A stretch of DNA of 64,000 nucleotides from an uncultured Acetatifactor sp. (GTDB lineage Bacteria > Bacillota > Clostridia > Lachnospirales > Lachnospiraceae). The DNA is taken from the NCBI GenBank assembly GCA_910584235.1, contig CAJTZD010000002.1:126574-190573 (forward strand), given 5' to 3'. The notes below the pieces were generated by a model that was given only the letters and a program-made list of their open reading frames with translations, did no database searches and had not been told where the DNA came from. Of the stretch, positions 16,506 through 24,859 are shown piece after piece; positions within the stretch are counted from its first letter, which is position 1, and each line of letters starts with the position of its first letter. Made by a program: the position numbers and the translations under genes.

Positions 16506-18599
16506 ATGAAAGTTTACACAACTGACAAGATTCGCAATGTGGTTCTGCTGGGACACGGTGGAAGCGGAAAGACCAGTCTGGCAGAGGCCTTTGCGTATCT
16601 GTCCGGGATTACATCCAGAATGGGCAAGGTAGCCGACGGCAATACTTTAAGCGACTACAGCAAGGAAGAGCAGAAGCGCAAGTTTTCAATTAATGCCTCC
16701 ATTATTCCCATTGAGTGGGAAGGGTACAAGATTAATGTGATAGATACCCCCGGCTACTTTGACTTTGTAGGCGAGGCCGAAGAGGCCGTCAGCGCCGCAG
16801 GAGCAGCCATTATCGTGGTGAACGGCAAGTCCGGCATCGAAGTCGGCGCCCTGAAAGCATGGGAGCTGTGTGAGAAATATAAGCTGCCCAGATTCATATA
16901 TGTCTCTAATATGGACGTGGACAATGCTTCTTTCCGCCAGGTGGTGGAGGATATGACGAACCTTTACGGCAAGAAGATGGCTCCGTTTAATCTGCCAATC
17001 CGCGAAAATGAGAAATTTGTGGGCTATGTAAACGTAGTTTCCGAGACCGGACACCGCTGGCAGGGCAAGGAAGTGGTGGACTGCGAGATCCCGGAGTACA
17101 ATAAGGCAAATCTGGAGCTGTACCGGGATACGCTGATGGAGGCTGTGGCCGAGACCAGCGAGGAGATGATGGAGCGGTATTTCGGAGGAGAGACTTTCTC
17201 CGACGCGGAGATCAGAGCTGCTCTGCGCACCAATGTATGCGACGGCAGCATCGTTCCTATGACCATGGGTTCCAATACCCTGTGCCAGGGTGTGTATACA
17301 CTGTTAGACGACATCGTGAAATACATGCCCAGCCCCGAGAACCGCAAGATCGCCGGCATCAACCAGAAGACAAACGAGATTTACAATGCGGACTATGATT
17401 TCTCCAAAGCGAAATCGGCCTATGTGTGGAAGTCCATTGTGGATCCGTTTATCGGTAAATACTCCCTGATTAAGGTGAATTCCGGTGTTCTGAAGACAGA
17501 CGATCTGATGTACAATGTGGACACCGAGGTGGAGGAGAAGATCGGCAAGCTCTACATTATGCAGGGCAACAAGGCCACAGAGGTTCCGGAGCTCCACGCG
17601 GGCGACATCGGCGCTCTGGCAAAGCTCAGCGATGCCAGGACCGGCAATACCCTTGCCACCAAGGCCACGCCCATCAAATATGCCAAGATGGATATGTCCA
17701 TACCTTATACTTATATGCGCTATAAGCCCAAGAACAAAGGAGATGTGGATAAGATTTCCCAGGCTCTGCAGAAGATGACCCAGGAGGATCTGACTCTGAA
17801 GATGGTGAATGACGCGGAGAACAGACAGACCCTTCTCTACGGCATGGGCGATCAGCATCTTGACATCGTGGTCAGCCGTCTGCTGAACGAGTACAAGGTG
17901 GACGTGGAACTGGCCCGTCCCAAGGTGGCCTATAAGGAGACCATCAGAAAGCAGTCGGATGTGGAATATAAATATAAGAAGCAGTCCGGCGGCCATGGGC
18001 AGTACGGCCATGTAAAAATGCGCTTCAGTCCCTCCGACAATCTGGACCAGGCCTACGAGTTCACCCAGGAAGTGGTAGGCGGCGCCGTGCCGAAGAACTT
18101 CTATCCCGCAGTGGACAAGGGGCTGCAGGAATCCGTGATAAAGGGCCCCATGGCCGCATATCCGGTAGTGGGTGTGAAAGCCGTGCTGTACGATGGATCT
18201 TATCATCCCGTAGACTCCTCCGAGCAGGCGTTTAAGATGGCGACCATCCAGGCATTCAAGAAAGGCTTCATGGAGGCCCATCCCGTACTGTTAGAGCCCA
18301 TTGCCTCCCTGAAAGTTACAGTGCCGGACGCATACACCGGCGACGTTATGGGTGATCTGAACAAGAGGAGAGGCCGTGTGCTGGGCATGAATCCCTTAGC
18401 AGGCGGAAAGCAGGTGATCGAGGCGGAGATTCCTCAGAGCTGTCTGTTCGGCTACTGCACCGATCTGCGCTCCATGACCGGTGGCAGGGGCGAGTATTCC
18501 TATGAATTCGTCCGCTATGAGCAGGCTCCCTCGGATGTACAGGAGAAAGAAATTGCCGCAAGGGCGCAGAGCGTTGCGGAGAATAATGCGGAAGAGTAA
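16506..18599 (+). CDS. Elongation factor G-like protein (EF-G2 type)
   Basis: Translational GTPase paralogue of EF-G, 697 residues from the ATG at 16506 (GGAGGAAAGTCAA upstream; an in-frame TTG at 16491 overlaps the ribosome site). G1 P-loop GHGGSGKTS and G3 DTPGYFDF are intact. Domains II-V follow, including the domain IV segment SGGHGQYGHVKMRF and the domain V GDVMGDLNKRRGRV. The G4 motif, normally NKMD, reads SNMD (IYVSNMDVDNASF), so the usual Lys is missing. This class of EF-G-like proteins is widespread in Clostridia beside a standard FusA; its job (a specialised translocation, rescue or recycling role) is not settled. Confidence 0.9.
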   Translation: MKVYTTDKIRNVVLLGHGGSGKTSLAEAFAYLSGITSRMGKVADGNTLSDYSKEEQKRKFSINASIIPIEWEGYKINVIDTPGYFDFVGEAEEAVSAAGAAIIVVNGKSGIEVGALKAWELCEKYKLPRFIYVSNMDVDNASFRQVVEDMTNLYGKKMAPFNLPIRENEKFVGYVNVVSETGHRWQGKEVVDCEIPEYNKANLELYRDTLMEAVAETSEEMMERYFGGETFSDAEIRAALRTNVCDGSIVPMTMGSNTLCQGVYTLLDDIVKYMPSPENRKIAGINQKTNEIYNADYDFSKAKSAYVWKSIVDPFIGKYSLIKVNSGVLKTDDLMYNVDTEVEEKIGKLYIMQGNKATEVPELHAGDIGALAKLSDARTGNTLATKATPIKYAKMDMSIPYTYMRYKPKNKGDVDKISQALQKMTQEDLTLKMVNDAENRQTLLYGMGDQHLDIVVSRLLNEYKVDVELARPKVAYKETIRKQSDVEYKYKKQSGGHGQYGHVKMRFSPSDNLDQAYEFTQEVVGGAVPKNFYPAVDKGLQESVIKGPMAAYPVVGVKAVLYDGSYHPVDSSEQAFKMATIQAFKKGFMEAHPVLLEPIASLKVTVPDAYTGDVMGDLNKRRGRVLGMNPLAGGKQVIEAEIPQSCLFGYCTDLRSMTGGRGEYSYEFVRYEQAPSDVQEKEIAARAQSVAENNAEE

Positions 18600-18629
18600 T
18601 GCACAAAGCAATAAAAGACATAGCATAAG

Positions 18630-18661
18630 CCAGAACCCCCATTTCAAATGGGGGTTGCTGG
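18630..18661 (+). terminator. Strong hairpin after the EF-G-like gene
   Basis: Near-perfect stem CCAG-AACCCCCATTT / AAATGGGGGTT-CTGG with a minimal loop, 30 bases after the stop. There is no long T-run (GGTTTC follows), so it may be a weak terminator or the end hairpin of the adjacent IS200/IS605 remnant. Confidence 0.5.
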
Positions 18662-18687
18662 TTTCATGGGTATTTTATCCGGTGCGG

Positions 18688-18870
18688 AAATACAAATGTG
18701 GAGGAAGCCATGCAGATATCAAATACCATCTGGTATGGATAACAAAGTACCGAAAGCCTGTAATAACAGGGAAGATAGCCCTGCGGACAAGAGAACTGAT
18801 CCGGATAGTCTGCCAAAGCAATGAAGTGGAGGTTCTGGCAGGACATGTGGGGAGCGGGGAGCATTACTGT
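18688..18870 (+). pseudogene. Truncated IS200/IS605 TnpA transposase
   Basis: The frame reads YKCGGSHADIKYHLVWITKY, then RKPVITGKIALRTRELIRIVC and NEVEVLAGHV, which is the N-terminal third of an IS200-type Y1 transposase (typical KYHLVWVTKYRY...ELIREIC...HVSKDHVHLL). After AGHVGSGEH the similarity stops: the HUH metal motif and catalytic Tyr are absent, and no start codon with a ribosome site is seen. This is a dead fragment of about 60 codons. The leuS leader promoter begins 39 bases downstream, so the insertion or its decay occurred just upstream of an essential gene. Confidence 0.8.
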
Positions 18871-18908
18871 GCTGATGATGTTTTTTGCATGGGGAAGCAT
18901 AATTCGGC

Positions 18909-18937
18909 TTGACACAGGGAAAGAAAGCGATTAAAAT
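18909..18937 (+). promoter_or_regulatory. Promoter of the leuS T-box leader
   Basis: Consensus promoter: TTGACA (18909-18914), 17-base spacer, TAAAAT (18932-18937). Predicted transcript start about 18944. Confidence 0.8.
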
Positions 18938-18943
18938 ATATTC

Positions 18944-19233
18944 AAAATATAGTAATGGCATGGAAGAGGAATATTAAGGACATCGGACTTTCAGAGAGCC
19001 GTCGGGCGGTGTAAGGCGGCAGCGAGATTTCCCTAACTGGCCTCGGAGCTTTGCGCCTGAAGCGTTTGCGTGGGTAGGGCGTGACGGTTTATCCCGTTAT
19101 CGATATAGAGTGCGTGAATCCGAGAGCGGAGCTTGTATTGTCCGATACGGTCAGTGTCTGCTGCAGGTTCACGAATTAGAGTGGTACCACGGAAATGAGC
19201 CCTTTCGTCTCTAAATGACGGAGGGGCTTTTTG
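18944..19233 (+). promoter_or_regulatory. T-box riboswitch (leucine) of leuS
   Basis: The tRNA-binding leader senses uncharged tRNA-Leu and permits read-through. The T-box sequence AGAGTGGTACCACGG is at 19178-19192. It is followed by a rho-independent terminator, GAGCCCTTTCGTC / GACGGAGGGGCTTTTT (19197-19232), whose left arm competes with antiterminator pairing. Stem I lies upstream (GAGAGCCGTC ... GGCCTCGGAGC); a likely specifier codon is CTC at 19042-19044 (Leu), inferred from its position and the downstream gene. Confidence 0.9.
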
Positions 19234-19313
19234 TGTCACAGCCCGGACTGCGGAGAAATGCCGGGATATGCATGTGAGACCGGAGAGATGATTGAAAACA
19301 GGAGGAGAGAAAG

Positions 19314-21725
19314 ATGGCGGTACCTTACAACCACCATGAGGTGGAAAAGAAATGGCAGGATATCTGGGATAAGGAAAAGGCATTCCGGACATCCGATGAT
19401 TATTCCAAACCGAAATACTACGCGCTGGTGGAGTTTCCCTATCCCTCGGGGCAGGGACTTCATGTAGGCCATCCAAGGCCTTATACGGCTTTGGACATAG
19501 TGGCCAGAAAGCGCAGAATGCAGGGTTACAATGTGCTGTATCCCATGGGCTGGGACGCATTCGGTCTGCCCACGGAGAACTATGCGATCAAAAATCACAT
19601 CCATCCCAGGATCGTGACTAAGAACAATGTGGAGCGTTTCAAGGGACAGCTTCATTCTTTGGGATATTCATTCGATTGGGAGCGGGAGGTCAATACCACG
19701 GATCCGAATTACTATAAATGGACCCAATGGATCTTCTTAAAGCTTTTCAAAGCAGGACTTGCCTACAAGAGCGAGATGCCCATCAACTGGTGTACCTCCT
19801 GTAAGGTGGGACTGGCCAACGAGGAAGTGGTGAACGGCGTCTGTGAGCGCTGCGGCGCGGAAGTGGTACGCAAAGTCAAGAGCCAGTGGATGCTAAAGAT
19901 CACGGAGTATGCCGATAAGCTCATCCAGGGCCTGGATACGGTTGACTACATTGAACGGGTCAAAGTGTCTCAGAAGAACTGGATCGGTAAGTCCCAGGGA
20001 GCGGAGGTGGACTTTTCCCTCACCGGAAAGGAAGAAAAACTGCGGATTTATACCACCAGGCCGGATACCCTCTTCGGCGCCACCTATATGGTAGTGTCTC
20101 CGGAGCATCCGCTCATTGAAAAGTATAAAGATGAGATCAGGAATTACGACGCGCTCGTAGCTTACAGAGAACAGGCGGCGAAGAAGTCCGATTTCGAGCG
20201 CACGGAGCTGGCCAAGGACAAGACCGGGGTGGAGATTGACGGCCTCACCGCTACCAACCCCGTTAACAACAAGGAGATTCCCATCTGGATTTCCGATTAT
20301 GTATTGATGACCTATGGCACGGGCGCCATCATGGCAGTGCCGGCCCATGACGAGAGGGACTGGGACTTTGCGAAGAAGTTCGGCCTCCCCATCATTGAGG
20401 TGGTGGCGGGGAGCTCTGTCAGCGTCCAGGAGGCGGTCTATACGGATGTGGAGACCGGGACATTGGTGAATTCCGATTTCCTGGACGGACTGTCCGTGGC
20501 GGATGCCAAGAAGCGGATCATTGCATTCCTGGAGGAAAAGGGCCTGGGCCAGAGCAAGACGAATTTCAAGCTGCGTGACTGGGTGTTTTCCAGGCAGCGC
20601 TACTGGGGTGAGCCCATCCCTGTCGTGAAGTGTGAGAAGTGCGGCTTTGTGCCGTTGGACGAAAGCGAACTGCCGCTGATGCTTCCCGAGGTGGAATCCT
20701 ATGAGCCTACGGACAACGGCGAGTCCCCGTTAGCCGCCATGGAGGATTGGGTAAACACTACTTGTCCATGCTGCGGAGGACCTGCAAAGCGGGAGACAGA
20801 TACCATGCCCCAGTGGGCAGGGTCGTCCTGGTACTTTCTGCGCTATACGGATCCCAACAATGATAAGGCCCTTGCCGGCAAGGAGGCTCTGGACTACTGG
20901 ATGCCGGTGGACTGGTATAACGGCGGTATGGAGCATACCACGCTGCATTTGCTGTATTCCAGGTTTTGGCACAGATTTCTTTATGACGAGGGCTATGTAC
21001 CCTGTCAGGAGCCTTACCAAAAGAGGACCAGTCACGGCATGATCCTTGGCTCCAATGGGGAGAAGATGTCCAAATCACGGGGGAATGTGGTGAATCCGGA
21101 CGATATTGTCAGGGAGTACGGTGCGGATACCCTGCGGACTTATGAAATGTTCATCGGTGCCTTTGACTTAAGTGCGGCCTGGAGCGAGGACGGTGTAAAA
21201 GGGTGCAGGAGATTTCTGGAGAGAGTCTGGAAGCTGCAGGACATGCTGACCGAGGAGGAAAGCTACAGCGCGGATTTAGAGACCAAAATGCATCAGACCA
21301 TCAAGAAAGTGTCAGGGGACTTTGAGACATTGAAGTACAATACTGCCATTGCGGCTATGATGGCTCTGATTAATGAATTCTATAAGAAGAATGCGGTCAC
21401 AAAGGGCGAGTACAGGACATTGCTTACTTTGCTAAATCCGGTGGCGCCCCATATCACCGAGGAACTTTGGCAGGCGGCAGGCTTTTCGGGCAGGGTATAC
21501 CAGACTGACTGGCCGGCTTACGATGAGGCCAGGACAGTGGAGAGTACTGTGGAAGTGGGAGTGCAGGTGAACGGAAAAATCCGGGCAACCATTTCCGTGC
21601 CCAAGGACGAAGCAAAGGAAGCGGTGATCGCCGCTGCCAAGGAGGCACTTGGAGATAAGCTGACCGGCAACATTGTGAAAGAGATCTATGTGCCCGGCAG
21701 GATTGTGAATATTGTGGTAAAGTGA
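19314..21725 (+). CDS. leuS: Leucyl-tRNA synthetase
   Basis: Charges tRNA-Leu; class I synthetase, 803 residues. The HIGH-equivalent is in EFPYPSGQGLHVGHPR and the KMSKS loop is KMSKSRGN. A zinc-type Cys cluster in the N-terminal third (CTSCKVGLANEEV...CERCG), the CP1 editing domain with GTGAIMAVPAHDERDW, a second Cys cluster (CEKCGF ... CPCCGG) and the C-terminal VQVNGKIRATI domain are all visible. Expression is governed by the T-box leader upstream. The ATG at 19314 follows AGGAGAGAAAG. Confidence 0.97.
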   Translation: MAVPYNHHEVEKKWQDIWDKEKAFRTSDDYSKPKYYALVEFPYPSGQGLHVGHPRPYTALDIVARKRRMQGYNVLYPMGWDAFGLPTENYAIKNHIHPRIVTKNNVERFKGQLHSLGYSFDWEREVNTTDPNYYKWTQWIFLKLFKAGLAYKSEMPINWCTSCKVGLANEEVVNGVCERCGAEVVRKVKSQWMLKITEYADKLIQGLDTVDYIERVKVSQKNWIGKSQGAEVDFSLTGKEEKLRIYTTRPDTLFGATYMVVSPEHPLIEKYKDEIRNYDALVAYREQAAKKSDFERTELAKDKTGVEIDGLTATNPVNNKEIPIWISDYVLMTYGTGAIMAVPAHDERDWDFAKKFGLPIIEVVAGSSVSVQEAVYTDVETGTLVNSDFLDGLSVADAKKRIIAFLEEKGLGQSKTNFKLRDWVFSRQRYWGEPIPVVKCEKCGFVPLDESELPLMLPEVESYEPTDNGESPLAAMEDWVNTTCPCCGGPAKRETDTMPQWAGSSWYFLRYTDPNNDKALAGKEALDYWMPVDWYNGGMEHTTLHLLYSRFWHRFLYDEGYVPCQEPYQKRTSHGMILGSNGEKMSKSRGNVVNPDDIVREYGADTLRTYEMFIGAFDLSAAWSEDGVKGCRRFLERVWKLQDMLTEEESYSADLETKMHQTIKKVSGDFETLKYNTAIAAMMALINEFYKKNAVTKGEYRTLLTLLNPVAPHITEELWQAAGFSGRVYQTDWPAYDEARTVESTVEVGVQVNGKIRATISVPKDEAKEAVIAAAKEALGDKLTGNIVKEIYVPGRIVNIVVK

Positions 21726-21761
21726 GAACGTATTTCTGACAACGGAAGAATTCCGCTGTAC

Positions 21762-21818
21762 ATGCCGCCGGGGGCGGCATAATGGGAAAAGGGGGTCGTC
21801 TTACGACGGCTCCCTTTT
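21762..21818 (+). terminator. Terminator region after leuS
   Basis: Two successive hairpins: ATGCCGCC/GGCGGCAT (21762-21780), then AAAAGGGGGTCGTC-TTAC-GACGGCTCCCTTTT (21787-21818). The second has A- and T-runs on both sides and could stop transcription from both directions, as the next gene is convergent. Confidence 0.8.
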
Positions 21819-21908
21819 CTGCCATGACTGACTTTTAGCCAAGCGGTTTTTGACACAGCATGCATCCGGCTCTTGGACGAGCCCGGATTCCCGGCTGCGG
21901 ATTTAAGT

Positions 21909-22196
21909 CTAACCGTTCTTACTCCGGCTTTTTTCCAATATTTTATCGATCTGGGTCAATTCCTCTTTGGTGCTGTGCTTGCGTATGGCGGCAATGGCAG
22001 CGTTCATCTCCTGAGGGGTGAAAGTCAGGTTCTCCGCCTTTGCTTTTTTCATCATAGGCATCAGATAAGCCATCATCTCTTTCTGGCTTTTTCCATGTCC
22101 CTGGACGAAAAGCTGTTCCACGAACTGCAGCTTTTTTTCCGGGATATCCTTTACGAGGGGGTCTGTCATCCAGACAGGTCTTTCCTTATTTTCCAT
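21909..22196 (-). CDS. Hypothetical protein (95 aa)
   Basis: I do not recognise the family. 95 residues, soluble, Lys/Glu/Met-rich and predicted mostly helical (KDIPEKKLQFVEQLFVQGHG, then MMAYLMPMMKKAKAENL). No signal peptide, membrane segment or Cys. The start is preceded by AAGGAGATTGT. It lies 52 bases downstream of another small gene on the same strand; both carry the QEMM/KSQKEMM style of Met-rich helices, so they may be cotranscribed. Confidence 0.7.
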   Translation of the reverse strand: MENKERPVWMTDPLVKDIPEKKLQFVEQLFVQGHGKSQKEMMAYLMPMMKKAKAENLTFTPQEMNAAIAAIRKHSTKEELTQIDKILEKSRSKNG

Positions 22197-22248
22197 ACAA
22201 TCTCCTTTTTGCGCCGGGTTCTGCCGTCAGGTTTCCCGTGGGCGGCTT

Positions 22249-22737
22249 TTACTCTGTTTTACCGCCTCCGAACATCTGGAAGATGGAGGAGAGTCCCGAG
22301 TCCGACATACCGGCGAACATATCCATAGGATTGTCCCCGCCCGTGCCCTCGGGGAACAGCTCCTGTAACATCTGTATCATCTCCATCATTTCCTGCATCT
22401 TTTTCAGATTCTCGATCATGCTCTTGATATTTTCAATCCTGGCACGTTCTTTCGGACCGCTGAAAGGCAGCATTTCGTCCAAAAGCTCTAAGGTATCGGT
22501 ATTGTCCCCCTGGAAAAAGTCGGCGGACAGCTGCTTTCCGTTCCCCATCAGCCGTGTGCCCGGGGGCTTACGCAGGAGAGACAGGGTGTATTGCAGCTCC
22601 AGCAGCTTGATATATACCGCAAAGCCGCTCTGCTGTTCAGGGGCGAGGCGGGGCAGAAGTATTTTCAGCATCTGGATCCGATTCGTGGTAAAGAGGGAAT
22701 CGAATGCATTGATTGTTTTTGAATTTTGCTCCTCCAT
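22249..22737 (-). CDS. Hypothetical helical protein (162 aa)
   Basis: From the ATG at 22737 (AAAGGAGTGTGCC upstream) the protein has 162 residues. It is unknown to me. It is helical, with a Met/Leu/Lys-rich stretch (IENIKSMIENLKKMQEMMEM, then IQMLQELF) that looks like a coiled coil, and a Gly/Met-rich tail (GGDNPMDMFAGMSDSG, FQMFGGG). The tail and coiled coil resemble adaptor-type proteins seen in Clostridia, but no function can be given. Probably cotranscribed with the 95-residue gene downstream. Confidence 0.7.
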   Translation of the reverse strand: MEEQNSKTINAFDSLFTTNRIQMLKILLPRLAPEQQSGFAVYIKLLELQYTLSLLRKPPGTRLMGNGKQLSADFFQGDNTDTLELLDEMLPFSGPKERARIENIKSMIENLKKMQEMMEMIQMLQELFPEGTGGDNPMDMFAGMSDSGLSSIFQMFGGGKTE

Positions 22738-22840
22738 GGCACACTCCTTTCCGGACAAGAATACTATATTTTATGTAACCGGGCCGGAGGTTATGTGTGC
22801 AATGGGAAGCTTCTCATTTGCGGGCAGTCTCATTGGGAAC

Positions 22841-22877
22841 AGGCCCCGGCAGGAGTCTCCTCCCACCGGAGCCTGTA
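22841..22877 (-). terminator. Possible terminator after the Cys-rich gene
   Basis: On the minus strand CAGGCTCCGG ... CCGGGGCCTG forms a stem with an inner GGAG/CTCC helix, 32 bases after the Cys-rich gene's stop. The T-run is weak, so the assignment is tentative. Confidence 0.45.
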
Positions 22878-22908
22878 TTTGGACGTAAAGATCCGTCCGG
22901 GTCAATGC

Positions 22909-23220
22909 TTAGTTGCAACCGCAGCCACAGCCGCATCCGCATCCGTTGCCATTGCCGCCGAACAGGCCGTTGCCGCTGCCGCAGAAGCAGGACAGCAGCA
23001 GAATCCAGATAAGCCATTCGCAGCCGTTGTTGCCGTTGCCGCCAAACAGACCGCCGCCGCAGCTGTTTCCACAGCCGCATCCGCTGTTGCCGCTGCCGTT
23101 GCAGCAGAACAGAAGCAGGATGATCCAGATCCAATTGCCGCATCCGCAACCGTTATTCTGAGGGCTGGTGCAGCCGCAGGAATCATTGCAGCCACAGTTT
23201 GTAGCAGTTAAATCACTCAT
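22909..23220 (-). CDS. Cys/Gly/Asn-rich duplicated small protein
   Basis: 103 residues with 19 Cys and very many Gly and Asn. It has an internal duplication: an NNGC element, a short Trp/Leu hydrophobic segment (NWIWIILLLFCC, then EWLIWILLLSCFC), then GSGN and GLFGGNGN; it ends in five CG dipeptides. The ATG is preceded by an excellent AGGAGGAAAAAAAC, so it is a real gene. Not recognised as a named family; similar Gly-Cys-rich short proteins occur in Clostridia and are sometimes spore- or surface-associated. Metal binding or disulfide cross-linking is possible but only inferred. The opposite-strand frame is Ala-rich by codon complementarity and is not a gene. Confidence 0.75.
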   Translation of the reverse strand: MSDLTATNCGCNDSCGCTSPQNNGCGCGNWIWIILLLFCCNGSGNSGCGCGNSCGGGLFGGNGNNGCEWLIWILLLSCFCGSGNGLFGGNGNGCGCGCGCGCN

Positions 23221-23321
23221 GTTTTTTTCCTCCTGGAGGTTATTTATGGTTTATTGTATGCGGGGTGGCATGTCAATGTTTCCTTGAAGAAAGAGGATTT
23301 TCCCGGAGAAATGGAAAGATT

Positions 23322-23400
23322 ATGAATCGGGCAAAGGGACTTGAAATTTTGAACGAATATAGTAGAATAAGAAGAAATAGCGGAGGATATACAAAAAGGC
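23322..23400 (+). promoter_or_regulatory. Sortase leader: promoter or short peptide
   Basis: Promoter-like TTGAAA (23341-23346), 16 bases, TAGAAT (23363-23368). The same stretch can be read as the start of a peptide (ATG 23322: MNRAKGLEILNEYSRIRRN), and a related sequence precedes the decayed sortase copy at 25947. Both readings remain open. Confidence 0.5.
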
Positions 23401-24597
23401 ATGACACAGAAGATTTTTGTGGTGGAGGGCAGGCAGTTTCGCACGGAAAGCGACTATAACTGCGCCAGACGTGATAAGGAAATCATAGACAGGCTGCGGG
23501 CCGGGACCGACTTTGAAGACAGAGAGGCGCTTCAGAAGCTGGCGGGGGAGCTGCGGGCCGGCAAATATAAATTCGGGACGCTCCTGGGGCAGGATTTTCG
23601 GGACGAGGTGGAGGCGCTTTTAAAGAAAGCGGGCAGGACGGGACAGAAGAAAGAGAAGAAAAAGCGAGGCCTGGGGGCAGTCCGCAGGGCGGAGCGCGGC
23701 GCCGATAAGGCGGCAGGCAATGCCGGACACAGGTCCGGCCAGCCCGCTGTTTCGGAAAAGGATAATAAGGTTATGGAGGAAATCGTGGCCCGGGAGCTCA
23801 GAAAGCGGGAGAAGCGCAGGAAGCTGATCCTGCTGGCATGCAGCGCGGCAGCGGTGTGCTGTCTGGGATATTTTGTTGTCTATTCCTATTATGATTACCG
23901 GACCCAGAGTACTTATGATGCATTGAGTGAGTTGAAAGAAAAGCCCGCTATCGTGCCGGCAGTGACTCCGGTGCCCGGACCCCAGTATACCCTGGACGGG
24001 GAGGCGGAGCCGAGAGAGGTGCTGGAAGAGTACCAAAATCTCCTGCTTAAGAACCGGAAGCTGATCGGATGGGTGAAGATTGACGACACCTATATTGATT
24101 ATCCCGTGATGCAGACTACGGACAATGAGTACTATCTGGACCACAACATGAATCAGGAATACGACAAGAACGGTACAATTTTCATGGACAAGGACTGCGA
24201 TGTGCTCAAGCCCAGCACGAATTTCATTCTCTATGGGCACCATATGAGAAACGGCAGGATGTTCGGGCAGCTGGATCAGTATAAGAACGAGTCCTTTTAT
24301 GAGAAGCATCCCTACATAAGCTTTGATACCATCTATGAGAAAGGGACATACCAGATCATGTATGTATTCCGCTCCAGGGTATACAAGGAGACGGAAATCG
24401 TATTCAAGTATTACCAGTTTATAGAGGCCAACGGAGAACAGGAATTCAATTCGGCCATGGACGAGATGGCGGCGCTGTCCCTTTATGACACAGGTGTAAC
24501 GGCCCAGTACGGAGACCAGCTTTTGACTCTCTCCACCTGCGACTATCAGGAGACGGACGGACGATTTGTGGTAGTGGCAAAGAAGATTTCCGAGTGA
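23401..24597 (+). CDS. Class B sortase
   Basis: Cysteine transpeptidase that attaches secreted proteins to the cell wall. 398 residues: a cytosolic N-terminal region (1-140) starting KIFVVEGRQFRTESDYNCAR and rich in Lys/Arg, one membrane helix (about 141-162, KLILLACSAAAVCCLGYFVV), and the sortase domain (about 200-398). Catalytic residues are His in LYGHHMRNG, Cys in LSTCDY and Arg in DGRFVVVAKK. The extended N-terminal domain is unusual relative to Gram-positive SrtB of about 240 residues. Its likely substrate is the large LRR protein at 26221, which ends in a PTTGD-type signal. The ATG is preceded by CGGAGGATATACAAAAAGGC. Confidence 0.92.
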   Translation: MTQKIFVVEGRQFRTESDYNCARRDKEIIDRLRAGTDFEDREALQKLAGELRAGKYKFGTLLGQDFRDEVEALLKKAGRTGQKKEKKKRGLGAVRRAERGADKAAGNAGHRSGQPAVSEKDNKVMEEIVARELRKREKRRKLILLACSAAAVCCLGYFVVYSYYDYRTQSTYDALSELKEKPAIVPAVTPVPGPQYTLDGEAEPREVLEEYQNLLLKNRKLIGWVKIDDTYIDYPVMQTTDNEYYLDHNMNQEYDKNGTIFMDKDCDVLKPSTNFILYGHHMRNGRMFGQLDQYKNESFYEKHPYISFDTIYEKGTYQIMYVFRSRVYKETEIVFKYYQFIEANGEQEFNSAMDEMAALSLYDTGVTAQYGDQLLTLSTCDYQETDGRFVVVAKKISE

Positions 24598-24679
24598 CGG
24601 AACTTGGCAGGACATTCCTGCAGGGAGCCGACAAAATAAACAAAAATGAACAAAAAATGAACAAAAAGCAAAAAATAAG

Positions 24680-24708
24680 TTGAAAAACAGACTGAATTAT
24701 AATAAAAT
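24680..24708 (+). promoter_or_regulatory. Promoter ahead of the Rpn-family gene
   Basis: TTGAAA (24680-24685), 17 bases, TAAAAT (24703-24708) in an AT-rich intergenic stretch (24598-24859). A GC-rich imperfect stem (GGCGGGGGC ... GAGGCCTCCCGC, about 24805-24832) lies just before the gene. Confidence 0.55.
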
Positions 24709-24859
24709 AAAGCCAAAGCAGATTTTCTTTTCAGAAAGATTCTATATTCAAGGTAGTATTCTGTACAAATCGGAAGATTCTTGCTTTTAATTCAAAAACT
24801 AAAAGGCGGGGGCTTCCGCTGAGGCCTCCCGCGTGGGAAACCGGACAGGAGGTAGACAG

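Noticed and set aside
17304..18281. 325-codon reverse frame inside the EF-G-like gene
   Set aside because: Antisense shadow of conserved coding sequence; His/Leu-rich product typical of such shadows.
18630..18661. Intact IS200/IS605 element
   Set aside because: Only a truncated tnpA fragment is present, without HUH motif or catalytic Tyr, and no tnpB.
22726..23211. Ala-rich forward frame opposite the Cys-rich gene
   Set aside because: Ala/Thr/Val-rich text arises from GCN codons complementary to TGC/GGC codons; it lacks a proper ribosome site, whereas the reverse gene has one.
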